Below, piece by piece: positions 7,389-14,645 of a stretch of DNA of 14,645 nt. The translations under genes were made by a program, and so were the position numbers. Each line of letters starts with the position of its first letter. Within the stretch, counting starts at the first letter, position 1. This DNA is from a candidate division Zixibacteria bacterium 4484_93 (lineage in GTDB: Bacteria; UBP14; UBA6098; 4484-93), in contig NATO01000065.1 in assembly GCA_002085385.1 (NCBI GenBank), forward strand, positions 1-14,645, in the 5' to 3' direction. The notes below the pieces were generated by a model, which was given only the letters and a program-made list of their open reading frames with translations, was not told the DNA's origin and ran no database searches.

Positions 7389-8349
7389 ATAATTTCTCCT
7401 CCAGCAGTCGGAAGAACCTGCTCGATTCATCCAGAACGATTTTTGCCTTTGCAATATAAATCTTTTCACGCAGATTGCCAGTCAAAAATTCAAGCCGACT
7501 CCTATCCTTCTCTGTCGTCAAAAGCGGATAACCTCTCCCAGCAAGAGAGCTGACCTCCTTCTCACTGAATCGGTGATGGTCGGGAAAAGATTTCCTCCCT
7601 GAAAGGGAGAGCCCCTCACTTTTTAGCATATCAAAAAAATTATCCGGATGAGCAATACCAGAAAACGCAAAGAACTTATTCTCGCCAGGAAGAGAAACCT
7701 TCACCCCTGTGGCAAGATTGTATATACCCGATAGTCTGTATCCAAAATCGAATGCTATATCCTGTTTGCCGAAGCGACGAATGATACGGGAGAGTGCCTC
7801 CGTTCTTTTCCCTTTCACGAGCACAAAATCTGCTTCTCTTATACGAGACATCCTGTCCCTGAGTTCACCCACAGGAAACGGGAGAAACAGGGCATCCGTG
7901 AGAGTGATTATATTCACAGCAGCACGAGCCTTTACATACTGAAACGCATCATCGAGGATTATTCTGTTGTATCCACGATGAACAAGAACATTATACAGCC
8001 TCTCTCGTCTCTTGCCAACTCCAAGGGCAACATTACAGGATGAAAATATCTCGAGCGGCTCATCACCAATCTCATCACAGTTTGCCTTGTTACCGGGGAG
8101 AATAATCTTCTCTCCCCGGCTCCGCCGTCCATATCCCAGGGATAAAACGGCAACCTTCTCACCCCTCGAAAGAAAATGGTGGGCAAGCATCTTCACGACA
8201 GCCGTCTTACCAGTGCCACCCACAAGAACACTGCCAACATCGATAGCACCGGGCAGAAATATCTCCCTTCCAAAAAGAGAATGAAGCATACCCCTGATGG
8301 TCACTACAGCCCAGAAAATAGAGGCAAAGGGGAAAAGAAGGAATTTCAC
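7375..8349 (-). CDS. lpxK: Tetraacyldisaccharide 4'-kinase (lipid A synthesis)
   Basis: 324 residues, typical for LpxK, the membrane-associated kinase that phosphorylates the 4' position of the lipid A disaccharide precursor. An N-terminal hydrophobic helix (about 1-22) fits membrane attachment. The Walker A motif is VGGTGKT (43-49); other family motifs are GDEPLE, DDAFQY (family DDGFQH), FAFSGIAHP, FPDHHRFSEKE and LLTTEKDRSRL. The start is a GTG at 8349 with a moderate GGGTGG site 6 nt upstream; no in-frame ATG lies nearer the N-terminus without cutting the helix. The gene begins 37 nt after the large secreted protein gene, with no terminator between them, and its last 14 nt overlap nadA. 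LpxK implies an LPS-type outer membrane. Confidence 0.95.
   Translation of the reverse strand: MKFLLFPFASIFWAVVTIRGMLHSLFGREIFLPGAIDVGSVLVGGTGKTAVVKMLAHHFLSRGEKVAVLSLGYGRRSRGEKIILPGNKANCDEIGDEPLEIFSSCNVALGVGKRRERLYNVLVHRGYNRIILDDAFQYVKARAAVNIITLTDALFLPFPVGELRDRMSRIREADFVLVKGKRTEALSRIIRRFGKQDIAFDFGYRLSGIYNLATGVKVSLPGENKFFAFSGIAHPDNFFDMLKSEGLSLSGRKSFPDHHRFSEKEVSSLAGRGYPLLTTEKDRSRLEFLTGNLREKIYIAKAKIVLDESSRFFRLLEEKLYGTR
7396..7402 (-). promoter_or_regulatory. Strong ribosome binding site for nadA
   Basis: Minus-strand GGAGGAG, 7 nt before the ATG at 7388 and inside the end of lpxK. It identifies the true nadA start and so shows that the 33-residue open frame before the TAG is the genuine 5' part of nadA. 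Confidence 0.8.
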
Positions 8350-8387
8350 ACATTACCACCCTTCACACTCGCAAAACAGCCCATCAA

Positions 8388-11267
8388 CTACTTTAGATAC
8401 AAGACCTTCCTGGAGAGAATGCTGCTTCTCCCATGGAGCACAACCATATACACACCGGAGGGCAGATTGTCAGTCCTGTACGATATGGTATATCTTCCCG
8501 GTCCAGCTTCTCTAAGAGGCACTGCGACCCTTTCTCCGAGGATGTTGTAGAGTTCGATGGAGGCATTCTCTCCTTCGGGGATATCGAATCTTATCTGCAC
8601 CACCGAGTTGAACGGGTTCGGATAAGGTAGATAGAGGGCAAGTTTCTGCGGAAGATTTTTTACATCTGCAATATATGTCGGGTTCGTCGAGAAGATAACA
8701 GCAAGCGAATCGTGCAAGAGATAATCAGGCACTCCATCGTAGAAATATTGCACTCCACTTGTCCCATCCCAGTTCTGGATGCCAACGGTCGCTCCTATTT
8801 CCTCCGAGACATCAAGATACTGGAACTTGATATACGGGTATTCGAGCCCAAAATGGATTATCGCCTCGAATGTCATAGGGAGAGTATGGGCATACTCATT
8901 GAAATCTTTCCACTCGACAACCGCTCTTTGCCCTGACTCGTCTATCCAGAAGAAGAGCCCTGTGCTATCTTCCGGTGGAACGAGGTCAAGCCACAGCGGT
9001 GCAATGAGAGGAGACGGCACCTCGCCAGATGGGAGCGGTCTGTTATACGGGCGGGAAAAAGCAAGCGTCGTATCGAAGGAGACAAACCCGTTCGAGGAGA
9101 TGACAAGAGCTGTTGCCTCCACACCATAGAACACGGACGGAAGCGGGAGCGTTATGACATCGGAGAGATAATCGTCTCTCACGGGTAGAGCCTCACCTTC
9201 TCCACCGAGTGCAGGGTCAAGTTCGAGCCAATCGAACACCGGCTTGTATTCGATTGAATCTGGGGCATCGGAATCGGCGAAGTAGAATCCATCCTCGTCC
9301 GGACCACCAAAGTGGGGGTCTATAACGGGGACACAGAAGGTAGAATCCATCCCCGGTAGATAGCCGACATTATGCGCCTCCGCACCATCAACCGCCAAGA
9401 ACCTGTAGCATACGCTCATCCCCGCAGGCGGAACCGGCAGGGTGTAGTAGTAGTTCGACCCGACCACGCTATCATTTGAGACAGGGGTGAGGAGCCCCGT
9501 GACACTGAAGAAAAGCGTATCGGCAATCACACCCGATATGTCGGTTATGGTAGCTTGAACAATAAAATTCTCCTCTGTGCTATACAAAACAGCAGGCGGT
9601 GTATGGGAGATAGCAGGCGGTATCGTATCCACAACGGGTTCTGAGGAGAACTCAACTGCAAAATCAGGATATATGAGATTGGCAGGGGGCATACCGTTGT
9701 ATTCGTAGAGGAGTCCTGTTGTCCCATCGGGGGATTCTATCCCCACGGTGGCGGAGCGTCCCATAGAGCGCTCGGGGTATGTCGGTGTCTCCGTTTGGGC
9801 ATAATTGAAGATAATCCTGCCCGATTCATAAAGTATCGCCTCGTATGTAACATTGTCCGTTGTGGAGGAGTAAGGCAAGAATATATGCCAGAATATGATA
9901 TGGAACTCATCATCCGCGGGTCGCTTGACATAAATCCCTGCCTCAGGGTCAGAGTATGTATCGATATCCGAGTCATCCCAGTATAACGCAAGGATTGCAT
10001 TCGGGTCATCGGCACACGGGATACTATCGTTGAGTATATGTGAACTTGTCAGCGACTCAAACGACAAAAAACCATTGGATGAGACCCAGACAGAGGAATA
10101 CTCACTACCATAGAACGGGAACTCAAACGGGAGAGGAATTTCTGCTGTCACATCATCTCCGGAAATATCTATCCTCGTTGCACCTTCTATACCGATAGGC
10201 AAGGGGGTCGGTCCACCGGGGTGGTAAGAATCTCGCCAGGAGTATCCAAAATCGTCGGGTCCACCGGACGAGATATGTTCATAGACACTGAATTCGGCAG
10301 TTGTCGTATCATCAATTGGTAGCTCATCTCCCCCGAAGTTGTGCCAGGCAGTAGCGATAAAACCTCCCGTCTCAGGCATCCAGGGAGCAAACTCAACGGT
10401 ATCCCTTTCCCCTGCTCCAAGCGATGAGACATTGAAAGAGTCTATATAAACAAGAGCTCCTGTTGTATCCTGTATCCTGAAGAATGCAGTAAAGTCGACA
10501 GAACTATCCGAACGGTTCCTGAAGACAGCTTTTGGTGTAATTTCCTCTCCTCCAATAACAACACCTGCAGGAGAGAGTATCTCCATAGCTGAGACACTAT
10601 TTATTCCTCCAGAGAAGAAGAACCTGATGGCAAGTCCGCTGTCCACGACCGCCTCGTCATAAGAATACTGCAATCCAATTGTTCCGTCCTCGTTCTCAAT
10701 CCCGACGGTAGCACTCCCACCGTGGGTATGGGTTACATCATCTACCTCCGCATCAAGATACTGAAAAACAATATCACCATCACCTTCCGGATGGTTTACC
10801 AATAGCACCTCAAAGGTCAAAGGGTTCGTCATCGAGGAGAAGGGACAAAACACATCCTTGTATATTACGACAAATACCGAATCAACTGTCTTAACAAGTA
10901 CCTCCGATTCATCCCTTATATTGCAGTCATCCCAGAAAGGTGCGATTATCCCATTGGGAGTAAAGGCTGTAGGGATGGAATCGTTCCAGTATGCATCTGC
11001 CTCCTCCTCGAAGAATGAGAGAAGTCCGTTTGTTCCGCAGAAGATGCTGTCGTATCTTTCACCATAGAAGCCAAACGAGAACGGGAGTGGAATCTGGAGA
11101 AAGTTATCATCTCCAGAAAGCCCGATAGCAACCGCACCCTCCTCGTCTATCCAGGAAAACTCTACCTCGTCGGTGAACATATAACCATATTCATCCGGAC
11201 CACCTGTCCGGGCGAGAAGAGGCACCGAAACAACGAGAAGTAGTGAGAAAACCAAAATCTGTTTCAT
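8388..11267 (-). CDS. Secreted three-module beta-sandwich protein with T9SS-type sorting tail
   Basis: About 960 residues; no enzyme family recognised. A signal peptide covers about 1-20 (LLLVVSVPLLA). Three related modules of about 200 residues begin with GGPD at 23, 336 and 655. Each has a PLPF-x-F-x-FYG or similar stretch, an NG(L/F)xSF motif (81, 399, 727), an IAPxW-like motif and a closing ATVGI-x-(N/S)-x-DGT-x-G motif (187, 507 and 827, exactly 320 residues apart). The FYG...Y...SSNGFLSF...IAPFW pattern recalls the extracellular NIDO domain, an inference from motif shape. Ig-like linkers lie between modules (about 225-330 and 548-650). The C-terminus (878-960) is a YPNPFN-type domain ending in RKVLYLK, like type A sorting domains of type IX secretion or FlgD-Ig. 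The second of two tandem ATGs (11267) is preferred because GGAGG lies 5 nt from it and only 2 nt from the first (11270). Probably an adhesin or surface-layer component, cotranscribed with lpxK. Confidence 0.8.
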   Translation of the reverse strand: MKQILVFSLLLVVSVPLLARTGGPDEYGYMFTDEVEFSWIDEEGAVAIGLSGDDNFLQIPLPFSFGFYGERYDSIFCGTNGLLSFFEEEADAYWNDSIPTAFTPNGIIAPFWDDCNIRDESEVLVKTVDSVFVVIYKDVFCPFSSMTNPLTFEVLLVNHPEGDGDIVFQYLDAEVDDVTHTHGGSATVGIENEDGTIGLQYSYDEAVVDSGLAIRFFFSGGINSVSAMEILSPAGVVIGGEEITPKAVFRNRSDSSVDFTAFFRIQDTTGALVYIDSFNVSSLGAGERDTVEFAPWMPETGGFIATAWHNFGGDELPIDDTTTAEFSVYEHISSGGPDDFGYSWRDSYHPGGPTPLPIGIEGATRIDISGDDVTAEIPLPFEFPFYGSEYSSVWVSSNGFLSFESLTSSHILNDSIPCADDPNAILALYWDDSDIDTYSDPEAGIYVKRPADDEFHIIFWHIFLPYSSTTDNVTYEAILYESGRIIFNYAQTETPTYPERSMGRSATVGIESPDGTTGLLYEYNGMPPANLIYPDFAVEFSSEPVVDTIPPAISHTPPAVLYSTEENFIVQATITDISGVIADTLFFSVTGLLTPVSNDSVVGSNYYYTLPVPPAGMSVCYRFLAVDGAEAHNVGYLPGMDSTFCVPVIDPHFGGPDEDGFYFADSDAPDSIEYKPVFDWLELDPALGGEGEALPVRDDYLSDVITLPLPSVFYGVEATALVISSNGFVSFDTTLAFSRPYNRPLPSGEVPSPLIAPLWLDLVPPEDSTGLFFWIDESGQRAVVEWKDFNEYAHTLPMTFEAIIHFGLEYPYIKFQYLDVSEEIGATVGIQNWDGTSGVQYFYDGVPDYLLHDSLAVIFSTNPTYIADVKNLPQKLALYLPYPNPFNSVVQIRFDIPEGENASIELYNILGERVAVPLREAGPGRYTISYRTDNLPSGVYMVVLHGRSSILSRKVLYLK

Positions 11268-11281
11268 CATACCCTCCTTTG

Positions 11282-11308
11282 TTTAATTATAAGATTTAAT
11301 TATAAGAT
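11282..11308. repeat. 13-bp tandem repeat containing TATAAT on the minus strand
   Basis: The unit TTTAATTATAAGA occurs twice in direct succession (11282-11294, 11295-11307), with one more T of a third copy. On the minus strand each copy carries TATAAT (11286-11291 and 11299-11304), so the duplication doubled a possible -10 box in front of the large secreted protein gene. Confidence 0.8.
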
Positions 11309-11332
11309 ATGAAAAAATTCCCCAAAAGTCAA
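11299..11332 (-). promoter_or_regulatory. Probable sigma70-type promoter for the minus-strand operon
   Basis: On the minus strand TTGACT (11327-11332) is followed after 17 nt by TATCTT (11304-11309), directly adjoining a perfect TATAAT (11299-11304) at 22 nt. Either could act as the -10 box. It lies 32 nt or more upstream of the start at 11267 and is the only strong candidate for driving the secreted-protein/lpxK/nad/guaA operon. Predicted from consensus only. Confidence 0.45.
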
Positions 11333-11352
11333 TATAGTTTGAATAAAAACTC

Positions 11353-11380
11353 TTGACTTAACCCAAAAATTGAATAAATT
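11353..11380 (+). promoter_or_regulatory. Probable promoter for the 650-residue secreted protein
   Basis: TTGACT (11353-11358) with TAAATT (11375-11380) after a 16-nt spacer, in AT-rich DNA about 50 nt before the ATG at 11433. The gene also has an AAGGAGG ribosome binding site at 11422-11428. The -35 box mirrors that of the divergent promoter. Confidence 0.45.
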
Positions 11381-11432
11381 CCAGTATTAAAGAGGATAAA
11401 TAGGTAATCGAACCTAAAAGTAAGGAGGAGCA

Positions 11433-13385
11433 ATGAGAAGAGGTATTTTTGTTGTTAGTATGCTGTTTCTTCTCGTGGCAAGTGCGTTCGCTCTCGAGGA
11501 TGCTGTAAGCTATCTTCCCGGGAAGATAACGCCTGTCTATCCATCCGGGAAGGTGCTTGGCAACTGGTATCCGAGAGCCGCCAGCGAAGGGAGGAAGGAG
11601 CTTGTTGGGCATATCGATACCATCGGAACGTCCTACTACGATATGCAGCACAACGGCAACGGAACGAACATAGCCACCGATTTGAATGGTGGAGTGCATA
11701 TCTCCTGGATGAACGGCGAGGATGAGGCTTCAACATCCCGTCATGTCTATTACAACTACCGTTCCCCCGAGGGCGTCTGGGAGTGGCCCGGAACAGGTAT
11801 GCGGGTGGATTCTTCTCCGAGAGCAGGCTACACAACAATCGCTGTGAACTCAGCTGGAATTCCGCTCATTGGATACCATCAGACCACGCCATCCGGTGCA
11901 ACGCATTCAGTCCTGGCAGCCGACATTGGTCCCGAGTATGGAACAAGAGGCGTCTTCGTTGCCACAGAGATGGAGGCAGCAATGGGCGACTCCGGCGGTG
12001 GTAGAAGCGTCGATATGGAGGCTATCTGGCCATTTGTCGATGTCGGCATCGATGATACAATCCATATGTTAAGTCAGGCTTTTGCCGGTAGTGGAGCAAT
12101 CTACTACTACCGCTGCCACTATGCCGATATGGGCATAACCTCCGAATCGCCCGAATCCGTGAATGTGCCGTATTTCGTCTATGGTGTGAACAGGGCCATA
12201 ACCTGCTCCCATGTTTCCAACAAGATAGCCATCGTCTATACAACCCACGGCGAGCCGGATTACGGGCATCACTGGCCCGAGTATTTCAATGTCTACTATC
12301 ACATATCGACAGATGGTGGCGAGACCTGGGGAGACAGGGTAAATGCAACTGGGTATGAGAGATACACCCTCGAGGAAACGGATACGATGTTTTTTGAGGA
12401 TACACTGGGCGGCATCGATACCGTTGTCGTCGTTCCGAGGCCTTGGTCTGACCCCGCCGCCATATTCGATGACGATGACAACCTTCATATTGTCTATACA
12501 ACTATTACCTGGGCTGCCGCGTCACTCGATACATCAGACACAGCAGGGTTCTCATACTATCTGTATAACCATATCTATCACTGGTCTGAGGAAACAGGTC
12601 TTACACGGGTTACTCCTCCTGGGTGGTATTACACACCAGGGATAAGAGACGAGGGTGGAATGAGAGATGCGGGGCTTTTCCACAAGCCAAACCTGACACT
12701 CGGCGATGATGGAACTCTGTATTGTGTCTGGTATCAGTATGGTGCTTTCGAGGATACACTCTATGAGGATTACTCCGGCGATGGCTGGGAGGCAGGAGGC
12801 ATCCCAAACAACGAGGTATATGTGGCATATTCAACAGATAATGGTGCAACCTGGTCTGAACCGCTGAACCTCACGGATTCTCATTCTCCCGGATGCCTGC
12901 CCGGTGAATGTCTATCCGAGCTCGATGTATCGGCAGCAAAATACGCAAGCAACGATTCACTTTATATCTTCTATATCCTCGACAAGGATGCGGGCGTAAC
13001 TATCCTTGATGTCGGAGAGCCTACACTGAACCCGGTTATCTGCCATGTTGTCTCCACGAGGACGATTATAGAAGGTATCGAGGAGGAGGAATCTGCGAAA
13101 CCGGTTTCCTTCACACTCTATCCGAATGTCCCGAACCCATTCAATCCAGCAACGGAGATTACATTCGATGTGAACAGTCCATCCGGGATTGAGCTTGCTG
13201 TCTACGACCTTCTCGGTAAAAGGGTTAAAACGCTGACAAGCGGATTCAAGGGGACAGGTAGTTACACGGTCACCTGGGATGGCACAGATAACAGTGGAAA
13301 TAGCTGTCCGTCCGGTCTGTATTTCTGCAAGATAAGTAGTGATACTGGCGGTTCTGTTTCCCGCAAGATGCTTCTTATGAAGTAG
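11433..13385 (+). CDS. Secreted sialidase-like (Asp-box) protein with FlgD/T9SS-type tail
   Basis: 650 residues. The signal peptide (about 1-20, MLFLLVASAFA) leads into a long beta-rich region with two clear Asp-box motifs of the BNR/sialidase beta-propeller type, S292-TDGGETW and S467-TDNGATW. The repeated phrases on viewing and listening to data (GGVHISW, DNLHIVYTT, DGTLYCVWYQY) are the usual edge strands of such propellers. I see no arginine triad or other clear sialidase active site, so enzyme activity is not supported. Residues about 558-650 form a VPNPFNPATEITF domain with GxYxVxWDGTDxxGxxxPSGLYF and end in SRKMLLMK, as in FlgD-Ig and T9SS type A sorting domains. AAGGAGG stands 4 nt before the ATG and a strong terminator follows the stop, so this is a single-gene transcription unit. 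Likely exported to the surface or medium. Confidence 0.8.
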   Translation: MRRGIFVVSMLFLLVASAFALEDAVSYLPGKITPVYPSGKVLGNWYPRAASEGRKELVGHIDTIGTSYYDMQHNGNGTNIATDLNGGVHISWMNGEDEASTSRHVYYNYRSPEGVWEWPGTGMRVDSSPRAGYTTIAVNSAGIPLIGYHQTTPSGATHSVLAADIGPEYGTRGVFVATEMEAAMGDSGGGRSVDMEAIWPFVDVGIDDTIHMLSQAFAGSGAIYYYRCHYADMGITSESPESVNVPYFVYGVNRAITCSHVSNKIAIVYTTHGEPDYGHHWPEYFNVYYHISTDGGETWGDRVNATGYERYTLEETDTMFFEDTLGGIDTVVVVPRPWSDPAAIFDDDDNLHIVYTTITWAAASLDTSDTAGFSYYLYNHIYHWSEETGLTRVTPPGWYYTPGIRDEGGMRDAGLFHKPNLTLGDDGTLYCVWYQYGAFEDTLYEDYSGDGWEAGGIPNNEVYVAYSTDNGATWSEPLNLTDSHSPGCLPGECLSELDVSAAKYASNDSLYIFYILDKDAGVTILDVGEPTLNPVICHVVSTRTIIEGIEEEESAKPVSFTLYPNVPNPFNPATEITFDVNSPSGIELAVYDLLGKRVKTLTSGFKGTGSYTVTWDGTDNSGNSCPSGLYFCKISSDTGGSVSRKMLLMK

Positions 13386-13399
13386 CATCCAATCTTTTT

Positions 13400-13437
13400 G
13401 AGGGGTTCTCGTTCAACACGGGAGCCCCTCTTTATCT
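13400..13437 (+). terminator. Rho-independent terminator after the Asp-box protein gene
   Basis: GAGGGGTTCTCG (13400-13411) and CGGGAGCCCCTC (13419-13430) form a 12-bp stem with two G-U pairs around a 7-nt loop, followed by TTTATCT. A T run just before the stem (13394-13399) is interrupted by no gene, and with the stem's own A/T content it gives weaker activity for the opposite strand. Confidence 0.88.
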
Positions 13438-13540
13438 GACTCCCTGTCCTTTTATCTTAAATTTCTTCTCGTTGCTCCTCGTTATAAAGGAGATATGTGT
13501 CATTGCTCAATGAAAAGTGAAAAAGGAGGGGTAAACAGCT

Positions 13541-14626
13541 ATGGTAAGATACTACACGAAGATAGAGCAGGTTCCATTTCTCACGGAAGAGGAAAAGAAA
13601 AGATTGCTGAAGGTAGAGGAACATTTTGCTTTCCGGGCAAACAGCTACTAGGCAAACAGCTACTATCTTCGCCTCATCAAATGGGATGACCCGACCGACC
13701 CGATAAGGCGGATTATAATCCCTTCTCTCGATGAGCTCGAAGAATGGGGAAAACTTGATGCCTCCAATGAGAAGCAGTATACCGTTCAGCGAGGGATCGA
13801 ACACAAGTATCCCGACACAGCACTGTTTTTGACGAGTCGGGTCTGCGGCTCATACTGTAGGTTCTGCTTCAGGAAGAGGCTGTTCATAAAGGGAAGCACC
13901 GAGGTATCGCTCGGAATAAAGGAGAGAGTGAACTATATCCGCTCGCACCCTGAGATAACCAATGTCCTACTATCCGGTGGAGACCCGCTCATTTTATCAA
14001 CGAGGAAGCTCATCGAACTGGTATCTGCCCTATCGGAGATTGAGCACCTCCGTTTCATCCGCATCGGAACAAAAACACCCGCCTTCAATCCTTTCAGGAT
14101 AACAGATGACCCTGAACTCGAGAGAGTAGTTTCTATACTCAAGAAATCGGGTAAGGGAGCGTATATTGTAACGCAGTTCAACCATCCGAGAGAGCTAACC
14201 GACAAGGCAAAGGAAGCGGTAAAAAAACTTTTGTCCTGGGGGGCAATTCTCCTCAATCAGACACCGCTTTTAAGGGGGATAAACGATAATCCCGACACAC
14301 TGAGAGAGCTCTTTATCTCTCTCGTAGAAATCGGTATAAGCCCATACTATATATTCCAGAACAGACCTGTTCTCGGCAACCACCACTTCTCCGTCCCGAT
14401 AACGGAGGGGATAAGGATAATAAGGGAGGCAAAGCGCGGTATATCAGGTCTCGCTGGGAGAATAATCTATATTATGTCCCACACAACCGGTAAGATTGAG
14501 ATAGTGGGCTGCGACGAAAAGCAGATATACCTCAAATATCACAGGGCAGCAAACCCCGAAAACCACTATCGGATTCTGACTGTTCCAAGGAAGGACGATG
14601 CCCTCTGGTTCGACGACCTTGTTTAG
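13541..14626 (+). pseudogene. KamA-family radical SAM aminomutase-like gene with in-frame TAG
   Basis: The frame from the ATG at 13541 (GGAGG 11 nt upstream) reads 36 codons, meets TAG at 13649-13651, and then continues in the same frame to 14626; undisturbed it would give about 356 residues, right for a KamA/EpmB-type protein. The radical SAM cluster motif is C-GSY-C-RF-C (codons 102, 106, 109), followed by LLSGGDPL for SAM binding, the T-x-FNHPRELT region, LLNQTPLLRG and HHFSVPITEG. The lysine that binds PLP in lysine 2,3-aminomutase aligns with Lys at 14492-14494 in HTTGKIEI, in place of the usual PGGxGK. The two aspartates that hold lysine in KamA appear replaced by Arg (14363-14365) and Ile, so the substrate is probably not lysine. 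The TAG comes from a 15-bp tandem duplication and may be a true mutation or an assembly error. An internal TTG at 13829 would give only the radical SAM core. Confidence 0.85.
13636..13665 (+). repeat. Perfect 15-bp tandem duplication inside the kamA-like gene
   Basis: GGCAAACAGCTACTA occurs twice back to back (13636-13650, 13651-13665) and is followed by TCTTCG. Being a multiple of three it keeps the frame, but the junction reads TAC TAG GCA and makes a stop. With one copy removed the frame reads straight through as RANSYYLRLIKW. Confidence 0.95.
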
Positions 14627-14645
14627 TCGGGCAGTTCTACCTTTA

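Noticed and set aside
12069..12488. 139-codon minus-strand frame
   Set aside because: Lies within the Asp-box protein gene, which has signal peptide, Asp boxes, RBS and terminator in the plus frame.
11433..13385. Functional exo-sialidase
   Set aside because: Asp boxes occur in many beta-propellers; I could not see the arginine triad or catalytic Asp/Tyr/Glu set, so only a propeller-like fold is claimed.
13495..13689. 64-codon plus-strand frame with GGAG just upstream of its ATG
   Set aside because: Spacing from AAGGAG to ATG is only 2 nt, the frame overlaps the kamA-like gene in another frame, and its GKQLLGKQLL repeat is just the 15-bp duplication read out of frame.
1..14645. CRISPR array, insertion sequence, prophage or tRNA gene
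   Set aside because: No spaced repeat series, terminal inverted repeats, transposase or integrase motifs, or cloverleaf-forming stretch were seen in the intergenic DNA.

Overview
The window is ordinary bacterial chromosome from a Gram-negative lineage. It encodes LpxK (lipid A synthesis), a probable OmpA-type lipoprotein, and two secreted proteins whose tails (YPNPFN / VPNPFNP followed by a small beta domain ending in K-x-L-Y/M-x-K) look like T9SS type A or FlgD-Ig-like sorting domains. That tail style, with many adhesin-like proteins and mid-GC sequence, suggests a poorly cultured FCB-type or candidate phylum (WOR-3, Cloacimonadota, Marinimicrobia or similar). This placement is inference, since no rRNA or other marker is present.

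Layout. From 164 to 11267 seven genes run on the minus strand. In transcription order they are: a large three-module secreted protein, lpxK, nadA, nadB, guaA, a PIN-domain protein with a C-terminal glycine-zipper membrane tail, and a VWA/OmpA-like lipoprotein. From lpxK onward the genes overlap or abut (lpxK/nadA 14 nt overlap, nadA/nadB 1 nt, nadB/guaA 4 nt, PIN/VWA 0 nt), so this is very probably one transcript. From 11271 to 11432 lies a divergent intergenic region with two facing -35-like TTGACT boxes. On the plus strand a 650-residue secreted beta-propeller-like protein (11433-13385) is followed by a clear rho-independent terminator. A KamA-family radical SAM gene (13541-14626) follows.

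How the genes work together. nadA and nadB make quinolinate from aspartate and dihydroxyacetone phosphate for NAD. guaA makes GMP. lpxK phosphorylates the lipid A precursor. The PIN and VWA/OmpA genes at the 3' end of this housekeeping operon have no recognised pathway and are the least explained part. The two divergent secreted proteins probably act at the cell surface or outside.

The main anomalies are two broken conserved genes. nadA appears to lack about 59 nt near its 5' end, which shifts the frame and removes a catalytic Tyr and Ser. The kamA-like gene carries a perfect 15-bp tandem duplication that creates an in-frame TAG. Both are small lesions at short repeats, so real mutation and assembly error must both be considered. 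I found no CRISPR array, tRNA, rRNA, transposase or integrase. I did not find a convincing new defence or mobile system; the best lead for something undescribed is the PIN-membrane protein paired with the VWA/OmpA lipoprotein.
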